The position numbers and the translations under genes are program-made. The notes under the pieces are model-generated. The model worked only from the letters and a program-made list of their open reading frames with translations. It was not told where the DNA came from and searched no databases. Positions 1-8,674 of a stretch of DNA of 64,000 bases are shown here, in pieces. Source of the DNA: Marivita lacus (lineage in GTDB: Bacteria; Pseudomonadota; Alphaproteobacteria; Rhodobacterales; Rhodobacteraceae); contig NZ_BMFC01000006.1 of assembly GCF_014637725.1 (NCBI RefSeq), positions 124,001 to 188,000 of the forward strand. The letters run 5' to 3'. The first letter of the stretch is position 1; every line of letters starts with the position of its first letter.

Positions 1-3
1 CCT

Positions 4-168
4 TCATTCACTCACCGTTGTGGTTGCCGGGGTTTCGAAATCCCCGTTTGTGACTTTGACAACCGTCAGACCGAACACGATGGCGATCAGGCCCACAAGG
101 ACCACACCGACACCTACGTTGCGGCCGAAACGGCGCTCATGCAGGTCATGTTGTTTTGACAGGCTCAT
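4..168 (-). CDS. Small CoxF-like cytochrome c oxidase assembly membrane protein
   Basis: A 54-residue protein beginning MSLSKQHDLHERRF. It has a short charged N-terminus, one hydrophobic segment at about residues 19-38, and a short polar tail. Its start codon overlaps the stop of ctaB by 4 nt (ATGA), so the two are translationally coupled. A protein of this size and charge pattern is the usual neighbour between ctaB and ctaG in Rhodobacteraceae and is often labelled CoxF or cytochrome oxidase assembly protein. The biochemical role is unknown; a part in biogenesis of the aa3 oxidase is inferred from position alone. The stop lies 4 nt inside the window edge, so the gene is complete. Confidence 0.75.
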   Translation of the reverse strand: MSLSKQHDLHERRFGRNVGVGVVLVGLIAIVFGLTVVKVTNGDFETPATTTVSE

Positions 169-1106
169 GCCCATACCCCGAATTTGTCGAGACCCGCTTC
201 AATCAGGATCGCGCCGAAATGCGCGAAGAGATAGAGAAGCGACAGTTTGAAGAACTTGCGTTCTGCAAGAAAATTGTCCTCTTCCGACATGTCCTCGTCC
301 CGGCGCCAGATCTGGAGCGCTCCGCGAAGGAACATCGCGTTGAGCACGACGGACGTGGCGATGTAGACCGGCCCGCCAATCGAGGTGAAGCCTGCCGCCA
401 CGGCAAGGATCGCCAGCAGCACCGTGTAGACCAGAATGTGGTTGCGCGTCGCCCGGCGACCGTGGGTCACGGTCAGCATCGGCACGTCGGCATTATCGTA
501 GTCCTTGCGCATGAACAGCGCCAGTGCCCAGAAATGCGGCGGCGTCCACATGAAGGTCAGGCAGAACATCAGCACCGACTCGACGCTCACGCCGCCGGTT
601 GCCGCAGCCCAGCCGATCATCGGAGGGAAGGCGCCAGCAGCACCGCCGATGACGATGTTCTGCGGTGTCCAGCGCTTGAGCCACATCGTGTAGATCACGA
701 CGTAGAAGAAGATGGTGAAGGCCAGGAGCCCCGCCGCGACCCAGTTGGTCGCCAGGCCAAGGAACACGACCGAAAACACCGACAGCGCCATACCGATGGC
801 AAAGGCTTCTTCGCCCGTGACCTTGCCCGCAGGGATCGGGCGGTGCTGGGTGCGCTTCATCACGGCGTCGATATCGGCATCCCACCACATGTTCAGCGCG
901 CCCGATGCGCCGCCTCCGATGGCGATGAACAGGATCGCGCAGAATGCAATGAACGGGTGCACCGGGGTCGGTGCCGCCAGCAGTCCGACAAAAGCCGTGA
1001 ACACGACAAGCGTCATCACGCGCGGCTTGAGAAGCGCAAAGAAATCGCTGAACTGCGCGTCGTTCTCGGCGCTGCGTACCGTGGTGTTGATGCTTGTATC
1101 GGTCAC
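165..1106 (-). CDS. ctaB: Protoheme IX farnesyltransferase (heme O synthase)
   Basis: 313 residues. A polytopic UbiA-superfamily prenyltransferase that adds a farnesyl group to heme B to make heme O, the precursor of heme A for the aa3 oxidase, in the inner membrane. The first aspartate-rich motif (NMWWDADID, residues 72-80) and the second (DYDNAD, 202-207), which bind the prenyl diphosphate and Mg2+, are both present, with LKPRV near residue 26 and about seven to nine hydrophobic segments. The start is GTG at 1106; no strong Shine-Dalgarno is visible. It lies 77 nt downstream of ctaC, with a strong hairpin in the gap, and overlaps the small CoxF-like gene. Confidence 0.95.
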   Translation of the reverse strand: MTDTSINTTVRSAENDAQFSDFFALLKPRVMTLVVFTAFVGLLAAPTPVHPFIAFCAILFIAIGGGASGALNMWWDADIDAVMKRTQHRPIPAGKVTGEEAFAIGMALSVFSVVFLGLATNWVAAGLLAFTIFFYVVIYTMWLKRWTPQNIVIGGAAGAFPPMIGWAAATGGVSVESVLMFCLTFMWTPPHFWALALFMRKDYDNADVPMLTVTHGRRATRNHILVYTVLLAILAVAAGFTSIGGPVYIATSVVLNAMFLRGALQIWRRDEDMSEEDNFLAERKFFKLSLLYLFAHFGAILIEAGLDKFGVWA

Positions 1107-1147
1107 GTGTGTCTTGCCTGCGTTGGGTCAGGTTGGCCTGTCGATAG

Positions 1148-1174
1148 GGCGCACGCGGTCACTCCGCGTGCGCC
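1148..1174 (-). other. Perfect 11-bp hairpin between ctaC and ctaB
   Basis: GGCGCACGCGG and CCGCGTGCGCC flank a 5-nt loop between the ctaC stop and the ctaB start. There is no U-tract on the minus-strand side, so full termination is unlikely. A role as an mRNA processing or 3'-end stabilising structure, giving more ctaC than ctaB product, is inferred. Confidence 0.6.
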
Positions 1175-1183
1175 GAAACGTGG

Positions 1184-2062
1184 TCAGTTGGTCAGAAGCG
1201 TGCGGACATCGACATACCCGCCCTCGGCCTTGGAGGCTTCGAGCCACGCGTCATAGGTGGCTTCGCTCACGACCTTGACGGTGATCGGCATATAGGCATG
1301 CGCCTGGCCGCAAAGCTCGGAGCACTGGCCGAAATAGACGCCTTCCTTCTCGGCAGTGAACCACAGTTCCGCCAGACGACCGGGGATCGCGTCCTGCTTC
1401 ACACCGAAGGCCGGGATGGTCCAGGAATGGATCACGTCCGCGCCCGTGACCTGCATCACGACGGTCTTGCCGACGGGCACGATCACGGCGGTATCGGTGG
1501 CCAGAAGGAAATCCTCTTTCTGGTAACCCGCTTCGATCAGCTGCGCCTCGACGTCGGGGCTCATGCGGTTGTCGCCACCGGTGAAAGGCGAGCCGATCAT
1601 GTAGCCGTCATAGGCGAGGTCTTCGCCCACATATTCATAGCCCCAGTACCACTGGTAGCCGGTGACCTTGATGGTCAGGTCGCCTTCGGGGATTTCCTGC
1701 TGCTTGAACAGCACCGGGAGCGAGAAGGCACCGATGAACACCAGGATCAGGATCGGACCGACGGTCCACGCGATCTCGATCGATGTGTTGTGCGTAAAGC
1801 TGGAGGGGTTGGGGTTCGAGCGCCGGTTGTAGCGCACGATGCAGTAGGCCAGCAGCGCCGTCACGAACAGAACGATGGCAATGATGATGATGTTGATCAT
1901 CCCGTCGAGCCATTGAAGGTCGCGCGCGAGTTCGGTTGCCGCGGGTTGAAAGCCTGTACCCCGGTCCACCGGACGGCCGATAGTCTCGAGCGTTTGCTGG
2001 GCAAACGTCGGGGTGGCGGCGAAGGTGGTGGCCAGACCCAGGAGCAAAGATTTGAGTTGCAT
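1184..2062 (-). CDS. ctaC: Cytochrome c oxidase subunit II (CuA subunit)
   Basis: 292 residues. Accepts electrons from cytochrome c through a binuclear CuA centre and passes them to subunit I of the aa3-type terminal oxidase. A signal peptide (about residues 1-21, ending TFAQQ) is followed by two membrane segments (about 55-77 and 96-118) and a periplasmic cupredoxin domain. The CuA ligands are visible: H212 in VIHSW, then [12 protein letters not shown] with C247, E249, C251, H255 and M258. The aromatic electron-entry patch YQWYWGYEY (residues 136-144) is intact. It is first in the minus-strand operon ctaC-ctaB-CoxF-like and divergent from tldD; an FNR-type box lies in the shared upstream region. 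Confidence 0.96.
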   Translation of the reverse strand: MQLKSLLLGLATTFAATPTFAQQTLETIGRPVDRGTGFQPAATELARDLQWLDGMINIIIIAIVLFVTALLAYCIVRYNRRSNPNPSSFTHNTSIEIAWTVGPILILVFIGAFSLPVLFKQQEIPEGDLTIKVTGYQWYWGYEYVGEDLAYDGYMIGSPFTGGDNRMSPDVEAQLIEAGYQKEDFLLATDTAVIVPVGKTVVMQVTGADVIHSWTIPAFGVKQDAIPGRLAELWFTAEKEGVYFGQCSELCGQAHAYMPITVKVVSEATYDAWLEASKAEGGYVDVRTLLTN

Positions 2063-2215
2063 GTCTTACCCTGATCGGTTGCGTATATGGTCATGTTGCA
2101 AGGTAGCCCAAGGGTGGCATAAGCCAATCCGAAGCTCCCGTTGTCTTGGGAGCGGTTAAAACCATATTCTGGGCAGCAGTGAAAGAAGCTTGCTTGCGGC
2201 AAAAACGCGCTTTCC

Positions 2216-2229
2216 TTGATCTGGATCAA
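2216..2229. promoter_or_regulatory. Perfect FNR/FnrL-type box (TTGAT-N4-ATCAA)
   Basis: TTGATCTGGATCAA is an exact match to the FNR consensus, also used by FnrL in Rhodobacteraceae. It lies 19 nt before the tldD ATG and about 154 nt upstream of the divergent ctaC ATG. The position next to tldD would suit repression of that gene or control of the divergent oxidase operon by oxygen. The match is seen; which promoter it controls is inferred. Confidence 0.7.
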
Positions 2230-2248
2230 TTTTCACCCTGGGGGTTTC

Positions 2249-3670
2249 ATGACCGATACGTCTTTCCAACCATTCGACACACATCTTGATCAGGACCGCG
2301 CGCTGGCCCTGCTGAAAGAGGCTGTGGCTGGGGCGGATGACGGGGAATTGTTCCTCGAACGTCGCCGGTCCGAGGTGCTGGTCTTCGACGATGGCCGGGT
2401 CAAGACCGCCAGCTATGACGCCTCCGAGGGATTCGGCCTGCGCGCCGTCTGCGGCGAGGTGGCAGGCTATGCCCATTCCACCGACATCTCCGAATCGGCG
2501 ATCAAGCGGGCGGTGGAAACCGCGCGTCTTGCCGTGGGCGAGGGTGGCGGCACGCTGGCCGATAAGCCTGCGGGCACCAATACCAAGCTTTACACCGATG
2601 CTGATCCGATTGCCGGACACAGCTTTCCGGTCAAGGTCGACACGCTGCGCGAGATCGACGCCTATGCCCGGGCGCTGGACCCCCGCGTCGTGCAGGTGAG
2701 CGCGACGATCGCCGCGTCGTTGCAAGAAGTGGCGATCCTGCGCCCCGAAGGCACGCTTGTGTCGGACACCCGCCCGATGACCCGCGTGAATGTGAGCGTG
2801 ATCGTCGAGGAAAACGGCCGCCGCGAAGCCGGAACCGCCGGGGGCGGAGGGCGCGTGCTGCTGGACGGTCTGCTTGATCCGTCCGATTGGCAGGACAAGG
2901 CCCGCGAGGCGCTGCGCATCGCGTTGGTCAATCTCGATGCGGTGCCTGCACCCGCCGGTGTCATGGACATCGTGCTCGGGCCGGGATGGCCCGGTATCCT
3001 GCTGCACGAGGCGGTGGGGCACGGGCTCGAGGGCGATTTCAACCGAAAGGGCAGTTCGGCCTTTGCCGGTCTGATGGGCCAACAGGTGGCCGCCAGGGGT
3101 GTCACCGTTCTGGACGATGGCACCATCCCCGACCGGCGCGGGTCGATCACTGTCGATGACGAAGGCACACCTTCTGCCAAGAACGTGCTGATCGAGGACG
3201 GCAAACTGGTGGGCTTCATGCAGGACCGCCAGAACGCGCGGCTGATGGGGGTGGCCCCCACCGGCAACGGACGCCGTGAAAGCTATGCCCATATCCCGAT
3301 GCCGCGCATGACCAACACCTATATGCTGGGCGGCGATGTCGCACCGGGCGATATCGTGGCCGACCTCAAGGACGGGATCTGGGCCGTGGGATTCGGCGGC
3401 GGGCAGGTGGACATCACCAATGGCAAGTTCGTCTTTTCCTGCACCGAGGCCTATCGCGTGAAGGATGGCAAGGTCGGCGCGCCTGTCAAGGGCGCCACGC
3501 TGATCGGCGATGGCGCAACCGCGCTGCAACAGATTCGTGCATTGGGCAACGACATGTCGCTTGATCCGGGCATGGGCAATTGCGGCAAGCAGGGGCAATG
3601 GGTGCCTGTGGGTGTCGGGCAACCCACCGTGATGATCGGTGGTTTGACCGTCGGCGGGGCGCAAACCTGA
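2249..3670 (+). CDS. tldD: Metalloprotease TldD (TldD/PmbA system)
   Basis: 473 residues. TldD pairs with TldE/PmbA to form a heterodimeric zinc protease that degrades unfolded peptides and processes some modified peptides and antitoxins. The HExxxH metal motif is visible as HEAVGHGLEGD (H253, E254, H258), followed by the family's NRKGSS and the GNGRRESYAHIPMPRMTNT region. Length is normal for the family. The ATG at 2249 is preceded by a G-rich stretch (CTGGGGG) and by an FNR-type box. The partner tldE is not in this window. It is divergent from ctaC and followed by a small hairpin. Confidence 0.94.
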   Translation: MTDTSFQPFDTHLDQDRALALLKEAVAGADDGELFLERRRSEVLVFDDGRVKTASYDASEGFGLRAVCGEVAGYAHSTDISESAIKRAVETARLAVGEGGGTLADKPAGTNTKLYTDADPIAGHSFPVKVDTLREIDAYARALDPRVVQVSATIAASLQEVAILRPEGTLVSDTRPMTRVNVSVIVEENGRREAGTAGGGGRVLLDGLLDPSDWQDKAREALRIALVNLDAVPAPAGVMDIVLGPGWPGILLHEAVGHGLEGDFNRKGSSAFAGLMGQQVAARGVTVLDDGTIPDRRGSITVDDEGTPSAKNVLIEDGKLVGFMQDRQNARLMGVAPTGNGRRESYAHIPMPRMTNTYMLGGDVAPGDIVADLKDGIWAVGFGGGQVDITNGKFVFSCTEAYRVKDGKVGAPVKGATLIGDGATALQQIRALGNDMSLDPGMGNCGKQGQWVPVGVGQPTVMIGGLTVGGAQT

Positions 3671-3678
3671 GAAAGATT

Positions 3679-3695
3679 GCCTCTTAATCAGAGGC
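3679..3695. terminator. Small hairpin downstream of tldD
   Basis: GCCTCT, loop TAATC, AGAGGC, starting 9 nt after the tldD stop. The following bases are only weakly T-rich, so it is at best a weak terminator or a 3'-end stabiliser. Confidence 0.4.
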
Positions 3696-3797
3696 TTGTG
3701 GGGCGGCGGGTGAATTTCTTGCCTGCCGTCTGTCCTTGTTCACGACTGATTAACCACTGACCGACTATCCCTGTTTCTGCAAGCGGACGGAGACAGG

Positions 3798-4943
3798 ATG
3801 ACCTTGGAACAGAACTCTTCCACTCACCCCCTACTCCCACCCACCACGGAAGACCAAAGGTTTGACTGGCTTCGTCTCTTGCGCTCGCGTCGGGTGGGGA
3901 TCAGCACCTTCTACCGCCTGTTGCGCGACCACGGCAATGCTGCAACGGCGTTGCAACATCTTCCCGATATTGCCCGCGCCGCCGGTGTCGATAATTACGA
4001 GATTTGTCCCGAAGGCGTGATTCACGCCGAGCTGAAAGCGGCCCAGGCGGCACGTGCCAGCATGATCTGCCGGGGGGATGCGTCCTATCCTTCCGGCCTT
4101 GCCGATCTGGACGACGCGCCACCGATGCTCTGGGTGATCGGCAGCACCGGGATTCTGATGAAACCGCAGGTCGCGCTGGTCGGCGCACGCAATGCCTCGT
4201 CGCTGGGCGGGCGCATGGCGCGGGCCTTGGCGACCGGTCTGGGGCAGGCTGGCTTTACTGTCACCTCGGGCATGGCGCGCGGCATCGACACGGCGGCTCA
4301 TGTCGCCGCGCTCGATACCGGGACGATCGCGGTTCTGGGGGGCGGCGTGGATGTGCTCTACCCGGCGGAAAACGCGCGACTGGCCGAAGATATCGTGGCG
4401 AAGGGTGGCGCACGCATCAGCGAACAACCGATGGGTCTGCAACCACAGGCGCGCCACTTCCCCGCCCGCAACCGGATCATTTCGGGGATGTCCCGTGCTG
4501 TTGTTGTCGTCGAAGCTGCCGCGCGGTCAGGGTCACTCATTACGGCACGCACGGCCCTTGATCAGGGGCGCGACGTGATGGCGGTGCCCGGTCACCCGTT
4601 CGATGCGCGGGCCAGCGGCTGCAACATGCTTCTCCGCGATGGCGCCCGGCTGGTGCGCCATGCCGAAGACGTGATCGAGGCGCTGGCACCGCTGGCCGAA
4701 ACGAAGGAGCCACCCAGCCCCCAACTGCCACTGGCAGAGCCGACCGGCGAGAGGCCATTTGCCGACATCGCCAAGCTGCACCAGTCCATTCTGGACCGGC
4801 TCGGCCCTTCTCCGATGGGCGAGGACCAGTTGATCCGCGATCTGGGTGCGCCTTCGAGGATCGTGTCTCCGGCGCTCACCGATCTTGAGCTTGAAGGCCG
4901 CATCAACCGGCAACCCGGCGGGCTCATTTCGCGCGTCAGCTGA
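3798..4943 (+). CDS. dprA: DNA-processing protein DprA (Smf)
   Basis: 381 residues. Binds incoming single-stranded DNA and loads RecA during natural transformation. An N-terminal helical (SAM-like) part (about residues 20-85) is followed by the extended Rossmann core (about 90-290), with GARNASSLGGRMARAL near 129 and SGMARGIDTAAH near 157 typical of DprA. A C-terminal winged-helix domain (about 315-380, EDQLIRDLGAPSRIVSPALTDLE) is present, as in alphaproteobacterial members. It is followed by a tandem hairpin and topA, a common neighbour pair. The ATG at 3798 follows GGAGACAGG, a plausible ribosome-binding site. Confidence 0.94.
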   Translation: MTLEQNSSTHPLLPPTTEDQRFDWLRLLRSRRVGISTFYRLLRDHGNAATALQHLPDIARAAGVDNYEICPEGVIHAELKAAQAARASMICRGDASYPSGLADLDDAPPMLWVIGSTGILMKPQVALVGARNASSLGGRMARALATGLGQAGFTVTSGMARGIDTAAHVAALDTGTIAVLGGGVDVLYPAENARLAEDIVAKGGARISEQPMGLQPQARHFPARNRIISGMSRAVVVVEAAARSGSLITARTALDQGRDVMAVPGHPFDARASGCNMLLRDGARLVRHAEDVIEALAPLAETKEPPSPQLPLAEPTGERPFADIAKLHQSILDRLGPSPMGEDQLIRDLGAPSRIVSPALTDLELEGRINRQPGGLISRVS

Positions 4944-4952
4944 CACAAGCGA

Positions 4953-4995
4953 TCAAAAATTTCCGAATTTTTGACCTTTTCCATTCATGGAAAAG
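4953..4995. repeat. Tandem pair of perfect hairpins between dprA and topA
   Basis: First hairpin: TCAAAAATT, loop TCCG, AATTTTTGA (4953-4974). Second: CTTTTCCA, loop TTCA, TGGAAAAG (4976-4995). Only one base separates them. They start 10 nt after the dprA stop, so they may end or protect the dprA transcript. The same two-hairpin layout recurs elsewhere in the window with different sequences. Confidence 0.6.
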
Positions 4996-5154
4996 CCCGC
5001 CCCGATCGACCCTCTCCAACACCCAGCCGCACCCAGTGCACACCGGGGTGCACGGTATGTCCGATTGACAATTCCCGCTTGCACCCCACCTGTGACGCCG
5101 CCATATGCGATACACCCAAGATGGTCTTGGAACGGTCAGAAAGGTCTTTTTTAC

Positions 5155-7761
5155 ATGCCAGTTGTCGTTGTCGAATCCCCGGCAAAAGCCAAAACGATCA
5201 ACAAGTACCTGGGATCCAACTACACCGTTCTGGCATCTTACGGCCACGTGCGCGACCTGCCGCCGAAAGACGGATCGGTCGACACGGACAATGATTTTGA
5301 CATGAAATGGGAGATTGCGGCCGACTCGCGCAAACATGTCGCGGCCATTGCCGAGGCGCTCAAAACCGACGATGCGCTGATCCTCGCAACCGACCCTGAC
5401 CGCGAAGGCGAAGCGATCTCGTGGCACCTGAAAGAGGCGCTGACCAAGCGCCGGTCGATCAAGGCCAGCACCGATGTCAAGCGCGTGACCTTCAACGCCA
5501 TCACCAAGGCCGCCGTGACCGAAGCGATGGCCAATCCGCGTGACATCGACGCGCCGCTGGTCGAAGCCTACCTGGCGCGTCGCGCGCTGGATTACCTCGT
5601 GGGGTTCAACCTGTCTCCGGTGCTCTGGCGCAAGCTGCCGGGCGCGCGGTCGGCGGGACGGGTGCAGTCGGTCTGCCTGCGGCTGATCGTCGAGCGCGAG
5701 ATGGAGATCGAGGCATTCCGGGCCCGCGAATACTGGTCGGTCAAGGCGCTGCTCTCGACGCCGCGCGGGCAGGAATACGAGGCGCGCCTGACGGTTCTGG
5801 CGGGCAAGAAGCTTGATCGCTACGATCTCGAGAACGGAACGCAGGCCGAACTGGCGGTGCAGGCGATCACCAGCCGCGACCTGACCGTGCAATCGGTCGA
5901 GGCGAAACCGGCATCTCGCAACCCGTCCGCACCTTTCATGACCTCGACGCTCCAGCAGGAAGCCAGCCGCAAGTTCGGCATGGGTGCGCGCCAGACGATG
6001 AACGCGGCGCAGCGGCTCTACGAGGCGGGGCACATCACCTACATGCGGACCGACGGCATCGACATGGCCCCCGAAGCCGTGCAGGAGGCCCGCGCCGCGA
6101 TCAAGGACCGGTTCGGCGACGATTACGTCCCGAACAGCCCGCGCATCTACAAGAACAAGGCCAAGAACGCGCAGGAAGCTCACGAATGTATCCGCCCGAC
6201 CGACATGGCCAAGGATGCCCAAAGCCTCAAGATCAGCGATGCGGACCAGCGCAAGCTTTACGATCTGATCTGGAAGCGCACGCTTGCCTGCCAGATGGAA
6301 TCGGCGCGGCTTGAACGCACCACCGTCGATGTGGGCAGCGCAGATGGTCAGGTCGTGCTGCGCGCCAACGGTCAGGTTGTGCTGTTCGACGGCTTCCTGC
6401 GGGTCTACGAAGAAGGCCGCGACGATGCCGGTGGCGATGACGATGATGCCCGCCTGCCGCAGATCATGCAGGGCGAAAAGGCCCAGAAGCGCAGCATCAC
6501 GCCCGATCAGCATTTCACCCAACCGCCGCCGCGCTACACCGAGGCGACGCTGGTCAAGAAGATGGAAGAACTGGGCATCGGCCGCCCGTCGACCTATGCC
6601 AGCATCATCACCACGATCCAGGATCGCGAATATGTCCGCAAGGAACAGAACCGTCTGATTCCAGAGGATAAAGGCCGGATCGTCACGATCTTCCTGCTCA
6701 ATTTCTTCAAGCGCTACGTCGAATATGATTTCACCGCAGCACTCGAGGACGAGCTTGACCATGTCAGCGCGGGTGAGGGCGATTACAAGGAATTGCTGGC
6801 CCGGTTCTGGCGCGATTTCTCTGTCGCGATCGCCGAAACGTCTGATCTGCGCATCACCGAAGTGCTCGACGTGCTGGACGAGGCGCTGGCCCCGCAGCTT
6901 TATCCGCCGCGCGAGGATGGCAGCGATCCGCGCGTCTGTCCGAAATGCGGGCTGGGCAAGCTGCACCTCAAGACCTCGCGCACCGGCGGCTTTGTCGGCT
7001 GCGGCAATTACCCCGAATGCACCTACACCCGCCCCATTGCAGGTGAGGGTGCGGAAGGTGACGAACGTTTGTTGGGCGAGGATGCAGGCGAGGAGATATG
7101 GCTGAAATCCGGCCGCTTCGGCCCCTATGTTCAGCGCGGTGAACCGACGCCCGAGAACAAGAAGCCGCCGCGCGCCAGCCTGCCCAAGGCCAAGGGCGAT
7201 TTCCTGCCCGGCTGGTCACCCGATGACGTGACGCTGGAAAAGGCGATCACGCTGCTGACCCTGCCGCGCGTTGTCGGCATGCACCCCGAGGGCGGCGACG
7301 TGAAGTCGAACCTCGGTCGGTTCGGGCCGTTCATCATGCACCAGCTCCCCGACGAGGCCAAACCGGTCTACGTCAACCTCAAGGACTTCACCGACGTTTT
7401 CGAGATCGGCATGAACCGCGCGGTGGAATTGCTGGCCGAGAAGCGCGCCAATCCCGGCCGGGGACGTGGCACGGCGGCCAAGGCGCTCAAGGAATTGGGC
7501 GATCATCCGCAGGACGGTGGCGCGATTTCTGTCATGGAAGGGCGCTACGGGCCTTACGTGAAGTGGGAAAAGGTCAATGCGACCCTGCCCAAGGATGTCG
7601 AGCCCGACGCCGTCACGATGGACATGGCGCTGGCCCTGATCGCCGAGAAATCGACCAAGACGGGTGCCAAGAAAAAGGCTCCGGCCAAGAAACCGGCGGC
7701 CAAGAAACCGGCGGCCAAGAAACCTGCCGCGAAGAAAAAAACCGCAGCCAAGAAATCCTGA
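5155..7761 (+). CDS. topA: DNA topoisomerase I
   Basis: 868 residues. Type IA topoisomerase that relaxes negative supercoils through a covalent tyrosine intermediate. The TOPRIM domain opens at MPVVVVESPAKAKTI and carries the acidic triad in TDPDREGEAISWHL (near residue 80). The catalytic tyrosine is Y296 in ITYMRTDG. One four-cysteine zinc ribbon (C595, C598 and two cysteines about 20 residues on) is followed by several GRFGPYV-type C-terminal repeats and a lysine-rich tail built from PAAKK units. The ATG at 5155 was chosen because the TOPRIM domain starts immediately after it and AGAAAGG lies upstream. Confidence 0.96.
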   Translation: MPVVVVESPAKAKTINKYLGSNYTVLASYGHVRDLPPKDGSVDTDNDFDMKWEIAADSRKHVAAIAEALKTDDALILATDPDREGEAISWHLKEALTKRRSIKASTDVKRVTFNAITKAAVTEAMANPRDIDAPLVEAYLARRALDYLVGFNLSPVLWRKLPGARSAGRVQSVCLRLIVEREMEIEAFRAREYWSVKALLSTPRGQEYEARLTVLAGKKLDRYDLENGTQAELAVQAITSRDLTVQSVEAKPASRNPSAPFMTSTLQQEASRKFGMGARQTMNAAQRLYEAGHITYMRTDGIDMAPEAVQEARAAIKDRFGDDYVPNSPRIYKNKAKNAQEAHECIRPTDMAKDAQSLKISDADQRKLYDLIWKRTLACQMESARLERTTVDVGSADGQVVLRANGQVVLFDGFLRVYEEGRDDAGGDDDDARLPQIMQGEKAQKRSITPDQHFTQPPPRYTEATLVKKMEELGIGRPSTYASIITTIQDREYVRKEQNRLIPEDKGRIVTIFLLNFFKRYVEYDFTAALEDELDHVSAGEGDYKELLARFWRDFSVAIAETSDLRITEVLDVLDEALAPQLYPPREDGSDPRVCPKCGLGKLHLKTSRTGGFVGCGNYPECTYTRPIAGEGAEGDERLLGEDAGEEIWLKSGRFGPYVQRGEPTPENKKPPRASLPKAKGDFLPGWSPDDVTLEKAITLLTLPRVVGMHPEGGDVKSNLGRFGPFIMHQLPDEAKPVYVNLKDFTDVFEIGMNRAVELLAEKRANPGRGRGTAAKALKELGDHPQDGGAISVMEGRYGPYVKWEKVNATLPKDVEPDAVTMDMALALIAEKSTKTGAKKKAPAKKPAAKKPAAKKPAAKKKTAAKKS

Positions 7762-7935
7762 CGCCGGGACGTCCCGACATTGGTCTGCGGGTCGGACGGA
7801 AAAGGCCGCCTCAGCCCAGGAGCGGTACCCCACGATGCGCGCAGGTGACACAGGCCGTGAGGCGATTGCGTGGCGTTGACTCGGGGGCTGGGACGGGCCA
7901 AAACAGCGAAGCGTTGAACACGGGGGAATATCGCG

Positions 7936-8640
7936 ATGCAGAAGGTCTATGGTTCGGCAACCGAAGCGCTTGAGGGCGTGATCAAGGACGGCATGCTGAT
8001 CGCGGCTGGCGGCTTTGGACTAAGCGGCATTCCCGAACTTCTTCTGGCCGCGATCCGCGACAGCGGTGTGAAAGACCTGACCTTTGCCTCCAACAACGCG
8101 GGCGTTGACGATTTCGGTATCGGCATCCTGCTCCAGACCCGGCAGGTCAAGAAGATGATCAGCTCCTATGTGGGTGAAAATGCCGAATTCATGCGGCAGT
8201 ATCTGTCGGGCGAACTCGAGCTGGAATTCAACCCGCAGGGCACGCTGGCCGAGCGGATGCGCGCTGGTGGCGCGGGCATTCCGGGTTTTTACACCAAGAC
8301 CGGTGTGGGCACCGTGATCGCCGAGGGCAAGGACCACAAGGATTTCAACGGCCAGACCTATATCATGGAAGAGGGCATCTTTGCCGATCTCTCCATCGTG
8401 AAGGCATGGAAGGCCGACACCACCGGGAACGCGATCTTCCGCAAGACGGCGCGCAACTTCAACCCGCCCGCCGCGATGTGCGGCAAGGTCTGCATCATGG
8501 AGGTCGAGGAAATCGTCCAGCCGGGCGAGCTTGATCCCGACCATATCCACCTGCCCGGCATCTACGTGCACAGGATCATTCAGGGCGCACATGAAAAGCG
8601 CATCGAACAGCGGACCACACGCCCAAGGTCCGCAGCCTGA
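7936..8640 (+). CDS. scoA: 3-oxoacid CoA-transferase subunit A
   Basis: 234 residues. The alpha subunit of a heterodimeric family I CoA-transferase that moves CoA between succinyl-CoA (or acetyl-CoA) and acetoacetate or another 3-oxoacid. The N-terminal GMLIAAGGFGLSGIPELL and the AGVDDFGIGILL region are characteristic, and length is normal. A GGGGG ribosome-binding site lies at about 7922-7926. Subunit B lies 1.15 kb downstream, separated by a LOV sensor gene. The exact substrate (acetoacetate or 3-oxoadipate) cannot be settled from sequence; succinyl-CoA:acetoacetate is the best guess from the overall pattern. Confidence 0.9.
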   Translation: MQKVYGSATEALEGVIKDGMLIAAGGFGLSGIPELLLAAIRDSGVKDLTFASNNAGVDDFGIGILLQTRQVKKMISSYVGENAEFMRQYLSGELELEFNPQGTLAERMRAGGAGIPGFYTKTGVGTVIAEGKDHKDFNGQTYIMEEGIFADLSIVKAWKADTTGNAIFRKTARNFNPPAAMCGKVCIMEVEEIVQPGELDPDHIHLPGIYVHRIIQGAHEKRIEQRTTRPRSAA

Positions 8641-8674
8641 GACGGGACCTGGGACAGGGAACGAGCCAAAAGCC

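Noticed and set aside
4936-6966. Long open frame antisense to topA
   Set aside because: It follows from high GC in the opposite frame of topA, has no known domain, and topA is unmistakable on the plus strand. The same applies to long antisense frames opposite tldD (2156-3664), ptsP (17072-19297), mtnP, cobT and cobS.
8591-8674. Alternative ATG start of the LOV gene at 8591
   Set aside because: It would overlap scoA by 50 nt and add a low-complexity proline/glycine stretch before the LOV domain; the GTG at 8675 was preferred, with moderate confidence.
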